Position numbers and translations under genes: made by a program. The notes beneath the pieces were generated by a model. That model searched no databases. It saw nothing but the letters and a program-made list of their open reading frames with translations, and had not been told where the DNA came from. Shown here piece by piece: positions 8,561-20,245 of a stretch of 29,074 nt of DNA (positions are counted from its first letter, which is position 1; each line of letters starts with the position of its first letter). Source of the DNA: Terana coerulea (lineage: Eukaryota > Basidiomycota > Agaricomycetes > Polyporales > Phanerochaetaceae); contig JAKOGH010000040.1 of NCBI GenBank assembly GCA_024811115.1, positions 1 to 29,074 on the forward strand, read 5' to 3'.

Positions 8561-11067
8561 TTAGGCGTTTCCTGATGCTTCCGTGCATGGTGCCCGCTGC
8601 TTTCATGCGTGTGTCCGCCTCTGCGTTACCTTCGCCACCGCTGACCGCTGGATGTCGCGACAGACGTCCGCCGCACCGTCCTCACGCGAACGCCAACCCC
8701 GTCGGGGACGGAGCCGCGTCAGATACGCACACAGGCGCGCATTGACTGCTTGCAACAGGACGTGCAGCCAATCTCGCCCCGGGCGGCTTGGTGGGCCCGC
8801 CGGCAGTCCAGACGCGCTGCTTGCGATCAGACGTTCCGTGCGTTCGTTTGCCTGCGCTCCCCTGGTACGTTCCGCTCGTCATGACCTTTGATGGCGGCAG
8901 CAGCAGACCGCGCTTCCTGGCACCTGCCGCCGTTCTCGCTGCCGCCGCTCGTGCCCACGTACGCAGAGAAGCGGCCGCTCCGCATCAGCTCTCTGCGCGT
9001 GTGCGTGCTGTGGCGACGCGTTTATGCTTCCTTTCGGTGTCCTCGTCCACGTCCTCGCTTGCGTGCGCGCCGCGTTCGCGCGTTTGCGGTCTTCTCCACG
9101 CCACTGTCACCCGCGCCGGCCACTTGGTTGCTTGACAGACCACGGCGACGCCCTCGTACGCCGTTGCAGCCAGCGGCACTACGAGCATGTGGCTGGCTGC
9201 ACGTCCGCCCGACGTGACCGCGCCGGCAGGAGCGCGACGGAGCCGCCGCGTCTGCGCGTCGTCGCGCATGGGTACGTCCACGCCTTGTTCGTCATGTTCG
9301 CCTACACTGACTGTCCGGCGGCAAAGTCCTCGGTGGGGCGCGGCACCTTGCCCGCCTTTCGGGCAGAGCGTGCAGCACGCCGGCATCCCGAAGGACCCGT
9401 GCGAGCAGAGCCCCGTCGATGCTGCCGCCACTTGCCTGATGCGAGGACGGCTGGCGAGCGTCAAGCGCACCAACGACGTATAGCGTTTGTACCAATGCGA
9501 TGGATCGCTGCGCAATCTAGTTTTTATCCGGTGAAACTGGCGTAAGATGTCCATGGGCACGGTACTTACCGATAAACTCAGCGTCCCGCCAAATGGGATA
9601 CAGAAGTAGTCGTGCGTTCCGATGGGGTGTCGTGAGTGCGGCTGCGGCCTAGCGATGAGAAGCCTGCCGATGCCAAGACCGGTGGTAGACAGAGGCTAAG
9701 CCGGTGAAGTCATGCTCGAAGGCGCCGCATTTCGCGAGCTTTAAAGCGATGCATATATTAAACAACACGCGCTGAGTAGACATATGCACCACGGTGATGA
9801 GATCTCGCGTTCGCGCGATGCTGTCGCGCATCTGAAGGCCCAAAGCGGTGGTGTGCGACGAACACGCGCCCGCTCCGCAGGAAACTTGGCGTTTGTGTAC
9901 CACGCATCGCTATGTGTGCAAATGAGTATTTTCATTGTACTCGTACTTCGTCCGTGCTGCTAACTTTCGGCGGTTGGGCTTGAAGATGGTCCGGTCTACA
10001 AGACCGTCAGGCAGGCTATTCAAATTTACAAACTATACCTTACGTACCTTGACACATCCCCTACTCTGCTTATCATCTATTCCTCCAGCGTATATCCGAA
10101 AATTCGTTGCGTGGCGCCACATGGTCACCAGACCGCGCGGAAGGTGCGAGGAGCCCACAGACGCGTACGGAGCGTTTCGTGAAGCTCCACGCCGTCGTAC
10201 GCCAAGTTTGAAGGCATTTGACCGTGTGCCTCGTGCTGCGGAGGCTCTAAAGGGTGCATGGCGGCCAGCAAGCTTGAGGGGGTGCAGTGAGCGTGCCTTA
10301 CAGCGTGCGGACGCCAGAATCGAGATTCGCCTGTACGTTTGTCAGCACAAGCGATGTGAGGGGTCAGAACGGGCGAGACGGCGGGCTGTGAATGAGAGGT
10401 CGGCGGGGAGGTGGTAGATGGAGGGAGAGGAGAGTGGGCACTCACAGTGCAAGCAGCGCGTTCTGGTTCGTCCTAAGCTCGTCCTGCACATGTCTGGCTG
10501 CGCTCGATTGCCCGCCAAATGAGCGAGCGGTGCGATGACGAGGTCTGACGATCCATGAGCGTGGGCCCCCATCGCGGTGTTGTGACGGGAGACTGGGGTA
10601 ATTGTGGGCGCACTGGGCGGGTGTATGCAGCCCTCGACGCGTCGCTTGCAATTGGGATCGAGTGAGCCACGGCGAGACGAATGTGACAGGTTGCATAGGG
10701 TTAGGGCTTGTGCTTGGGCGGATCACTGATGCTTCCAAGATGCTTCTACAAAAGGAACGTCGGTGATTAGCGCTGTCTGTCGCGGTGTCGGCGTCGGCTA
10801 AGCCGCAAAGCGTTGCGCTCATTGCTGTTGACCACCACCATCCCCTTCTTCCCTCCGTCCCTCCCTTCTGTTCTTACCTCTCTTTGGCTTGGTACTCACA
10901 ACTCTATCAAGCAATCGCACGAGTTTCCTCAAGAATCCCCGAATATGGTTGGATCTACCAAGATGATAGTGCATGGCGGTGCTATGGGTGTTCACATAAG
11001 AGACGCGTAGCTGACAGGGGTGTGTATACTATACGGAGCGATACGTATCTCTCTAAGATTTCTGCAG
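8561..11067. other. No supported gene
   Basis: This stretch is GC-rich. Long reading frames overlap on both strands (for example 8985-9560 minus against 9024-9545 plus), as expected by chance at this base composition, and none shows a recognisable domain. A pyrimidine-rich tract (about 10840-10890), typical of a fungal core promoter, precedes the membrane-protein pseudogene. A short TTAGGG-like motif (ATAGGGTTAGGGC) lies at about 10696-10708. Confidence 0.5.
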
Positions 11068-12115
11068 GTTGCAAGACGGGAGGATTCTACAAGTCACCGA
11101 TGACGAACCAAACCATCTCGTACTCTGACTCGTTCAACATTACCTGGGATCCCACATGTTTGGACATCAAGGCACTCGACATCTATCTCCACGCCTCTGG
11201 GGCATCAACCTCCCGCATTTACATCTGGAGGAACGTTGAATTTTCTGCCGGAAGCTAGAAGCTACTCTCAAGTGTTCGTGCTGGAACTCCGCGTCTGTCC
11301 ATCTGTAACTCGCAACTGAAGCATATAACACGCCTACGTTCATGGCCACGCTGCTCGCCGGACCTATCTTTATCGCGAAAGCCGACCCAAAGGAGCGACG
11401 TCCACCGACATCATAGCCGGCTCTACCGCTGACAATGCCCACAACGTGCCGCAGGAGACCCATTTCTCCAAGGGGGAAGGTCTCGGCAGCGGATATAATG
11501 CCGCTGCTCGTTGTCGCGGCTGTCATCCCCACCTTGTACATCTTAATGAACCGTGAGCAACAGAAGGGCAAGGACCAGGCGGAGTGGAGCCAGGCCATCA
11601 ACAAGCGCATGTTTGCCATCTCGACCGACTTGAAGCCCATGTCCCCGGGAGCTGCTCATTCCGCTATCAGTACCAGCGTGGCCGTCGCATGAGCTGAGAA
11701 CCGCCAGTTCAGCACATTCGCCTTCGGTGCAATTCGTCCCGCTGGTGCTGTCGACGCTGGAAGGGCTGGCAGTGGTGTAGGACGCATTGATCTGTCGACG
11801 CCGTAGACGAGCGGGCTTCGACCTGGTCCGCGTCCCATAGTCAACACCGACGAGCGCGTCTCTCGTATCTCCTTCGCCACCGACACCCGTCTGTCCGCCG
11901 ATGGTTGCCGCAGCATCTATAACTTCCGTCTCAAGCGTGCTATGCACACCGGGCATGTCCCTCCCATTCCCACACGCATGGACTCTGGCGAGCTCTCGCC
12001 AACACAGAACGAGGAACCTTCGTCTCTCGCATTTGACGATATCAACGCCCGCACCGACGAGGATGAGATGCAGAGGTTCGTGAGGACCCCCAAATTTTGG
12101 TCGGAAGGCCTGAGC
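11068..12115 (+). pseudogene. Ser/Thr-rich (Kre9/KNH-like) single-pass membrane protein, degenerate
   Basis: After a TCTGCAG acceptor (11061-11067) the sequence encodes NQTISYSDSFNITWDP and ALDIYLHASGASTSRIYIW, a beta-sandwich start like Ser/Thr-rich GPI/Kre9-type fungal surface proteins. A one-base loss at about 11258 then shifts the frame to EATLK and YNTPTFMATLLAGPIF. A hydrophobic segment IMPLLVVAAVIPTLYILMN (about 11493-11550) is followed by a cytoplasmic tail with WSQAINKRMFAISTD, FAFGAIRP, LRPGPRP, RVSRISFATDTR and HVPPIPTRMDSGELSPTQ. This order matches an Agaricomycete family of orphan transmembrane proteins as I know it. In-frame stops interrupt it: TAA near 11306, a TAG near 11415, TGA near 11692 and TAG near 11805. 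The first and last of these are one C-to-T step from CAA and CAG. The N-terminal signal-peptide exon was not identified. It is not translatable as one protein. Confidence 0.6.
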
Positions 12116-14106
12116 CCAATTCGGACGATAAATCTGTCAAAACAAGGGGTCGCGCGGGAAGGCAAACGCGCGAGCGTTCACATTACATTTCGAGTCGCTA
12201 TGTATACGTCTAGTGAGTCACATCCGATAAATCCGATGTAAATAAGAGTAAACAGAGAGCGCACGAGGCGCCCATGAGTTCAAGCTCGACAACTCAACCA
12301 ATAAATTCAACAAAATCTGCCTATCGAAGCCCTGGCGATGCGCTGCAGCCGAGGAATTGCGAGTGAGTGCCCGTTGCGATTTGCCCGCTTGGACGGCACT
12401 GACGTGGTCCGGGTTTCACTTACTTGCGCATCTGGTTCACTGAGTACAGACTTGCTTCGGTATTCACGTCCACGCTCGGCCTCCAGTCGTGTTCTCTTCT
12501 TAGGCCGAGTCTCGCTCATGGGACGAAGTTCTGTCATGTCGATGAAGAGGAGCTCAGGACTGCCCACCTCTCCAGAGAATAGGCTACTTGATACTTGCGT
12601 TCTGACCGTTACTACGAGTCGCCGCTAAACTGGCGACGTCTTACTGATGGCCGCTGCGGACGGTCCGCCTTCCTCACGGTCTTCATGGCCTCTTGATTGT
12701 CGGGTGAAGATTCGTGGCGGGACGTCAAAATTGTGAAAGCATTGCCTCTCGCCATCGAGCGTGGCCTACCACCATTGCTGTCGCCGGCTTGCCTCGGCTG
12801 CCCCGCTCCACCTCGCCACTCGCACCTTCCCAGTGGGGCAAGTATGAGACGACATTGTTGTCTCTCAGATGCTTGGCTACGTTCCACTTCTGGACGCAAG
12901 TCCAGGGTGGAACGTTGAAGTTTGCCGCGCGTATGGGTCTAACCCTAACCCAGCTCCCGGTACCCAAGTGCATACATTAACCTAGACGGCCGTGCCTCTT
13001 GCCGTCCACGCTTGAGCCGCCAGGCCCTGCTCGCCAGATGAAGACCTGTTGCGGAACGTCACAATGCCATTACTGTCTACTGGCACCACTGGCTCACCGA
13101 CCGCTCTAGGTTCTTGCACTCCAATCTCGGACGGCTGTGCTTGCATTTCTACTACGTCTGGCTTGTGGGTCGACGGTCTATTACACCGAGACAGCAGGCT
13201 TCTTTTACGCGAGCTTGTTCTGGCTTACCGCTGTTTCTCACGTCTTGGCCGGCGGATAATGATCTGTTGCGAAATGTCCAACGATCAGCGCCTTCGACAG
13301 AGCCATGTGTTACGCCGTTGGAGGTGAGTCTTCTTTCCTCAGTGACAGTGGCCCTGCTTGCTAAGCACTCCCTCTATCTAGTTCTTAGAATGTTTTTCAT
13401 GGAATGCAATGTCCTGCGCAGCAATATCGACCCAACAACATTATGATTTATGATTTATGCGCAGCATGGGCTAGAAACAACCGGGAAGTAGTCTACGGAC
13501 GAGTTCAGCGCATAGGTCATTGATGAAGTGACGCCTCGAGCTCCTGCGTATGCCTCCTTGTTGCCCTTTCTACCCCGTAACATGATCTCATTCGATTTTA
13601 CCAATCGCAGTACTGCGCAGCCCACGCTCAATCGGGCCACACTGCTTCTTAGTTGACCTTGACAACTCAACAACTGTGGGATATGAGTCTATTCCACCGA
13701 AATCTCGGCCGCTCATGTGTGGCAGTGACTGGTCTCTCCGCCGTTTAGAGGTCATCTCCTTTGCCGCTCAGGGCGGTGATATCGCTGCACCACGCCTCGG
13801 GTGCGATCACCTAACCCTAACCCAACAGACAGCGGGCTCGGGCCAAAGCACCGAGTCGGGGAGCGGTTTTATGTGTGAGTGGGGACGTCACTTCAACTCT
13901 GCCGGCCGGAGTGCCAGCAGGAGTCGGGGACCGAAGACCTCGAGGGAGGTAACGGTCAGGGCGAGGTCTGTAAGGGGGACCGAGCGAGAGAGCACCGAAG
14001 CTGAGAGACTTTGGGGACAACATACGAGGGGACCGGGCAAGACTCCGCCATTGAGTCAGACCGCACAGCCAACGAGCGAGACGAGTACTAGACGAGAGCG
14101 GGATAC
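12116..14106. other. No supported gene; degenerate repeats and telomere-like motifs
   Basis: No recognisable protein was found. Three degenerate copies of a roughly 40-base unit encode variants of 'GED-LLRNV' on the plus strand (about 12697-12735, 13030-13068, 13250-13290), suggesting remains of a repeated or duplicated coding segment. CTAACCCTAACCCA occurs twice (about 12936-12949 and 13811-13824). A minus-strand segment near 12540-12440 reads ETRPKKRTRLEAERGREY, followed by a GTAAGTG donor, and may be a relic exon of unknown type. Confidence 0.4.
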
Positions 14107-14340
14107 CTAAGAAGCACCGATGTGCTTGTAGTTTTAACGCGTAGCAGGGGCGTGAAGAGGGGGAAAGGTAACTTGTATTTGCAGAATGTATGTACAGAGT
14201 ATTTATATGGGCTCAGTACCTAACAGCCAGAGCTAATGGACCACATCCGAGAGAATGAAGGAGTGGTTTGGATACAAAAGTGGTACGGATAAGGAAAGAC
14301 CGAGTCGGGATACACTAACCAAGGATATGCCGTCGCCACA
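14107..14340 (-). repeat. Possible LTR fragment with promoter
   Basis: Read on the minus strand, this segment has the look of a retrotransposon LTR. It contains a TATA box in CCCATATAAATACTCTGTAC (about 14213-14194), a pyrimidine-rich stretch ACCTTTCCCCCTCTTCACG, and an end of the form ...ACTACAAGCACA. No second copy, target duplication or adjoining pol gene is in the window, so the boundaries are guesses. A proline-rich minus-strand frame at 14470-14697 could be a gag-like remnant or chance. Confidence 0.25.
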
Positions 14341-15895
14341 CAGGCACTGAGCACCTATGAAACACGGGGCGGGACCGGTCAGGTACCGTCCATGCGCCCC
14401 TGGGCGGGAATGACTTGTGGGGTGGCGCACAACGCAGTGCTGCTGTCTTGGTCGTAGTTAGGTATGTGCCTAAGTCCAGGGCAGGAGCTCGCCGGGGCTG
14501 ACGTGGCCCGCATCTTTCGGACTGGTGACCGCACTGCCTGTTGCGAGGGACTGCACAGGCTCTGGACTGACGTGACGGAGGGGCGCCGTTACAAGGTATC
14601 TCGGGGAGAGTAGTTCGGGGACGTCGATGGCTCGGGGCTTCGGGGATGGTGTCCGGGGTCCTAGTGCGATCGTAGAGCGTAGTGACGAAAAAGGCAATTT
14701 CTGGGGTTTCCGCGCTCAGGGCGCTTACCAGCGTATCAGCGGGATGTACGGTCAGTGCTTGTGGCAGCGACCTGTAAGTTTCAAGTTGACTGACGAACTT
14801 CATTATCCACAGGACGCATGGCTGATACTGGTGGTAGATTCTTCTGATCATAGTTGAGTGATGATTTCGGACTGTAATACATGCGATTACTTACATGAAC
14901 TGTAAGTTACACGTAATATCCCCTAGGCGCGTAAAGTATGGTGTTCTGGAGCTGAAGGCTATGTTAATACGAGTAGCCTAGACTTGCTATTCCCGGCTTC
15001 GAGAGCTGGTAATCTGTAGGCACTAGTGGACTCAGTGACCGTTCGGATGCCGACTTTGGACCACCGCCGTCTCCATTGAGCAGTTACTGTCAGCTTTCCC
15101 TGTTGTGTATATTTCTGTGTATGCACTTTGTCTCATGAGGTAATCATATACAGCCCTGCCTCGAAGAGCGGCACATCGCCTGTACTCCTAAATGTACACG
15201 CACTTCACACGCCACAAAGGTCCCGCCATCTCCATGTTCGGTTACGATCGGAGGCTGATGGCGCATCATTGCACCCGCATCACTCCGGCACTTCCCGAAG
15301 CGCGCTGGCCCAGCCGTGTCGTCGTCTTTTCGCCACATCGTGTTGAGTTGAAAGACTCTGACCGAATTGCTTTCGTACTCGCCATCTAGGTATACTGGAT
15401 TTGCGTCCCCACAGGCTCTATGGTATGCACACTGTGCTCGGCAAAGTCTGCGCGGCCTGCCATCTTAATCAGTCTCTTAACTGTAGGTCTCGCAGCCGTT
15501 CCTACTGCTGGCGAACACCGTCTTACGACGGCCTCTAGTCCCGAGAGAACCGTGAGTGTACTGCTATCTCCATTAGTTTTGTGGGACTAAATGTCTACAT
15601 AGGGTACTAAACGTGCTTCGATCGACCTTTGCTCTCGCACAGGCTCAGAGCAACGAATGTTGTGCGCAGTGCTCGTTCGCTCCGACTACGACCCGTGGAA
15701 CTTCCGGAATAGACGTCCAAGAAGCTGAGCGTGGAAGCTGACAAGGGTCCACCTAAGGTTCAGGACCGCCATCTGCTACCCACGGCGTCTGTCAAGCATG
15801 CATAGGACACGTGGCCCCCTTGTTTCCTCCCACTCACCGTTACTGCAAACCCGCACTGCTACACAGCAAATCCGCGACCATTTTTTCTCTGCAAC
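14341..15895. other. No supported gene
   Basis: Only short, unrecognised reading frames are present. A minus-strand frame at 14315-14851 is Pro/Arg-rich without a recognisable domain. The segment 15800-15895 immediately precedes the NLR start; the context just before its ATG is CTCTGCAACATG. No clear TATA box was seen there. Confidence 0.45.
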
Positions 15896-18800
15896 ATGTC
15901 TGCGCAAGTCTTGTTGTACCTTTCCCCAGACAAATGCAACTGACGGGACGCTGCTCTAGCACTGACCCTATCAGCGGTAACAGCTCGCCGACACAATACA
16001 ACCTCACCCTGACTTGTGCGCCCTCTCCTTCACGAAGCCCACGGATTACTCACGATTTTTGCTGTAGTTATGCGCGCCGACGACCTTCATGGCATCTTCC
16101 CCGCAAGTACTACATTGCCGCAGATTTCGACGGGAAGTCATTCGAAACCGGCCGCTCGAAACGAACCCGGCATCCAAAGTGGGGCGAGAGGATGACATTG
16201 TAAGCATGGATGGTATTCATTGCTGTAAAATCGCTCACAACGGTCTTCAAGCACCGCCTCTTTGCCTGGAAAGCTGACTGTGCATGTAAACCTCGTTTGC
16301 AACAGAGGTTGCTTGCAGGATAAGACAGTGGATACTGCAGAGATCCAGATTGACATGAATGTCATTTCGGCAGGCCAAGGTAAGTGTCATTCGTTCCCAT
16401 TTCCAATACGCCGACCGCCTTATGGTCTTGCTTAGTTATGCAAGAGCTGAGGATGGCTTCGGGAGCTTGTCTCACGTATACTATCGCGGCCAAAGAGCAG
16501 CCGACATCTTCCGAACCTGTCGCGAGCGCCGTGGCATCACCCGGCAACGGTATAGTGGAGGAAACTCGAGCACCTCAGCATGCGCAAGTCAAAAATAATG
16601 AGATAGCTGTGAGAGCCGCGCTAGAGACGACCGCACAGGCACTACCGAAAGACGGTCACACCGCGAACCGCGTATTGGACGCGATTGAAGGCGCTCAATC
16701 TGCCGTTGAAGCAACAAAGTCGATCGCCAGTGCTTGCGGAAAGCTACTGGAGAAACTCGAAGCGTACGAGAAAGTTATCAGTGCCCTCTCTGAGCTGGCC
16801 GAGGTAAGTTGCTATCGTCTTGTGATTACTCTATACTAACTCACGATTTGTGATAGGTGCACCCGTTCACAAAGCTGGCGTGCACGATTCTGGGAGCAGC
16901 CTACAAGGTATGTGTTTGGTCGGGAAGGGGATGTGCATGTAGTAACAAATCGCAGGTATACAAGGAGAAGAAGGACGTCGACGACAAGATTGGAGAGCTT
17001 TTTATCTGCATGAACACGTTCTACGCCATTGTGGACGACCTGAACCAGGACGTACCCAGGATTCTGAAGGCGCGGAACCTATTTGCGCGCATTTCGCACC
17101 AGACGGTGGAATGCTGCATTGTCATCCAAGAGTACTCTACGTCCAGCGGAAGTACGTATGCATTTACTCGGTCTACCTCCCGAAAGTACTGAGGGTTCCG
17201 CAATATTCAGTCAAGAAATATATGAGCGCAATCGCAACCATGCACAAGCAGATCGACAAGTACCAGGAAGAATTTCGCAAACTCCGGTCGGAGTTCGACG
17301 GGCGAGTGCTAGCCGATATCGCCGTTGTCACGGAGAAGACAAGCCTTGTGGTTACTCGGGTAATGGCTACGACGGTGAATCTCGGTGAGTATTTGCCGTG
17401 CTTATTAGCGCTCCTCACATTGTGCACCCCGATCATCTTCGCTTTTTCGTCTTCATTTGATATTCGTAATTGTGCTGGCAAACTGAATGATCATTTATGC
17501 TTCTACAGATGAAAAGCTCGAGCTGATGCAAATTCCATACGCGGAAGGCGCATCTCTTGGACCAAGCCGTATGTGCATCGACGGAACACGAGTGGATATC
17601 TTGAACGACATCTCTACCTGGGCTACTCGTGCGGACGAAGGCGCGCCGCGCGTGTTGCTTCTGTACGGTGTGGCAGGAACAGGGAAGACTTCCATCGCGG
17701 CCTCTATCGCGCAGCGCTTCCGTGCTCTAGGACGTCTTGGCGGCTCTTTCGCGTTCGCTGCTAGCCGGAAGGAAAGAGCCCCTCACTCCCTCCTTCGAAA
17801 CATTGCAGTAGATCTGGCCGAACTTGACCCTACGTTGTGTTCGGCTCTGTGTAGGGCGACGGGTAAAAAGTCTGCCCTTCAGAAATCCGAGGATCTCAGT
17901 GAACAGTTCAAGTCGTTTTTACTGGATCCGCTCAACAGCATTCCCTTCTCTGGTACCCTTCTTCTGGTCATCGACGGCTTGGACGAGAGCGGAGATGACA
18001 CCACTCGGCACGCTCTTGTCGCACTTCTCGCCAATCGTCTGCAGGAGCTTCCCGCCTATGTTCGCATTCTGATCACCACGCGTCCCGAGTCCGACATTAT
18101 GGACACCTTCAACCACTCCCACGGCGTTCTGCGCAAGGATATTGCGCACCTCTCCGATGTGTCCACTATGTCGGACGTCGAACGTCTTGCTCGTCGGGAG
18201 CTACTTGGCACACCCCTATCGATCGCATGAGCGGCGATTGTTGTCGGGAACTGGCGCGCGCATCTCAAGGTCTTTTCCAATGGATGGCGGCGTCCTGCTC
18301 TTTCATACGAAAGAACAGTACTCACGGACCCTGGGAGCGATACGAGATTGTGATCGGGTCGGCAGCAACGAAGAAGGAGACACTTCTTGACAAGCTCTAC
18401 ACCACAATCCTCGGTCAACTTCTCGAAGATACCAGGTCAGATACAGAAGCGATGAATGCATTCAAGATGGTGATGGCGGCTGCTCTCGCCCTTGCAGAGC
18501 CGATCTCGATCCGTGACTTGAACACACTTCTCAACGCTTCAGCGGGAGACAATGCCATACAGGCAGAGCGCGTGCTACAGCTTATGGGCTCCCTTATGAG
18601 TGGCGTCACCTCCCTCGACCAGCCTGTGCAGCCACTTCATACATCATTCCGCGACTTTTTGACCGACCAATCCCGCAGCCAGCATTTCTACGTGGAAGAG
18701 GCTGCTGGCCATGCTGCTCTCGCTCTCGGCTCGCTCACCCTCATGGACGCTCAGCTCAGGTTCAACATCTGCCAGCTGGAGTCCTCGTACGTCATGAATG

Positions 18801-19897
18801 AAGACGTCCCCGATCTATCACAACGCATTCAGTGCCACATTCCCCAACCACTTCCGTATGCATGTGTCTTTGTGGCGCATCATCTTGCACGGGCAGCAAT
18901 CAATCGGTCCTTGGCCCCACATCTCTGCGATTTGATGCACAGCATCCTTTCTGAGAAGCTCCTCTTCTGGATCGAGGCACTGAGTCTGCTGGGGAAGCTG
19001 GGCCGAGATAGCTTCGAGCAAATTGCTGAACTCGACATGGTACGTGACCACTATCATCTGCACGACAATGTCATTGACAAGTGTGCATGCTCCTCGATTC
19101 AGGGACCAAGCTCAGGCGCCTTAGCCCCCAGCATTCGGACACTCGCCATAGAAGCCTATTGGTTTCTTGACTATGATATGCTGCAAGTTATCCAAGAGTC
19201 GGCATGCCATCTGTACCTGTCTGTACTTCCAATGCTCTCTCCAAACACCCCTCTGCTCTCCCGATTTGCGCCACATCTTCCCTGCATAATGGCTCCTGTT
19301 GGTCTGCATCCTGCTACACCCAATAAACTTCTCTGCCTTACAAATTATTGGGGTGCTGCTGCGGTCTCCCCTGATGGTGAACATCTGGCAACTGCAGCTG
19401 ACAATCACCAACTCCTTGTGAGGGATATTGTCACCGGGCAACTCCTCTTTTCCAGCTCAAGCGCACATAACGACTTTATCTATGCAACTTCGTACTCGCC
19501 AGATGGCCGCCTTATTGCAACTCCCTTGGACGACAAGACTGTCTGCGTATGGGATGCACACTCTGGACGTGGCGTGACGCTGCCTCTTCGTGGGCACACC
19601 GACTGGGTTATGTCTGTGTGCTTCTCACCAGACGGGTCCCGATTGGCGTCAGGCTCATTCGACGGTACCGTCAAGATGTGGCAGGTCTCGACTGGCAGTG
19701 TGGTCTGGTCTGATGGTGGAGATGACAGAGACGGCGTCTTCGCGGTCGCATTTTCGCACGATGGACGAACAGTTGCAGCGGCGGGCCATCGTGGGCTGCG
19801 CATCCAAGCAGCGGAGAATGGTCAAGTCCTGACTACGCAGCTCGGAAGCATTCATGATGCACACTGTGTTCAATTCTCCCCTGATGACCATTGCATT

Positions 19898-20245
19898 CAT
19901 CAGTAAAAGAGTGGAGCACTGACGCCCTGACAGCCCTGACGCCGACTGACGAGTACTGATAAAGGATTAGACGCCTGGGTTCGAGCCCCATAGGAGCCAT
20001 GTTCCTTTAGTATTTTTTTATTTACCATTATTCTACGTTGTCTCAGTGCCGAAACTAAAGTATGCACCATGATTCTGACATCCCTAATGCTTGTGGATTG
20101 CTTGAGGAAGCCCAAACTTGCGAGAGGTGCTGAACAGGTCTGAGAGCGCTCGACGAGCCGGCTGAGACTGACGCCCCTGATGGCCCTGACGAGCCCTGAT
20201 AAAGCTTTATCAGGGCTCATCAGCGCCTCCACGGTTTTGCTGATG
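19898..20245. mobile_element. MITE (CATCAG ends) inside WD40 blade of NLR copy 2
   Basis: This 348-bp element has imperfect inverted ends: left CATCAGTAAAAGAGTGGAGC, right (reverse complement) CATCAGCAAAACCGTGGAGG. It is flanked by a 2-bp duplication TT (19896-19897 and 20246-20247). Copy 1 shows the uninterrupted site, GCCATTGCATTGCAGCCGGC (about 3219-3238). CTGACG, CCCTGA and CTGATR motifs are repeated near both ends, and a CCCTGATAAAGCTTTATCAG palindrome lies near the right end. No protein is encoded. A second copy at 25865-26211 differs by essentially one base. The superfamily is not assigned. The insertion introduces a TAA two codons in and ends the WD40 frame. Confidence 0.9.
19953..19999 (+). 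other. tRNA-like module within the MITE
   Basis: The segment GTACTGATAA...GACGCC, then TGGGTTCGAGCCCCATAGG and AGCCA, resembles the 3' half of a tRNA (Ile-like). It has a Pol III B-box GGTTCGAGCCC (19978-19988), a T-arm with four paired bases around TTCGAGC, and an acceptor-like 3' strand. A T7 run (20013-20019) follows as a possible Pol III terminator. A weak A-box-like TAAAAGAGTGG lies at about 19903-19913. The 5' half (D-arm, 5' acceptor strand) is not recognisable, so it is not a functional tRNA gene. The same module is at 25920-25966. Confidence 0.5.

Noticed and set aside
8985..9560. Overlapping reading frames of 170-190 codons on opposite strands
   Set aside because: GC-rich DNA yields long frames on both strands; no domain, splice pattern or composition favours either.
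14315..14851. Minus-strand Pro/Arg-rich frame as a retrotransposon gag
   Set aside because: No gag domain, zinc knuckle or adjoining pol could be recognised; kept only as a remark beside the possible LTR.
19953..19999. A functional tRNA gene
   Set aside because: Only the T-arm and a 3' acceptor-like strand are recognisable; D-arm, 5' acceptor strand and a proper anticodon arm are missing.
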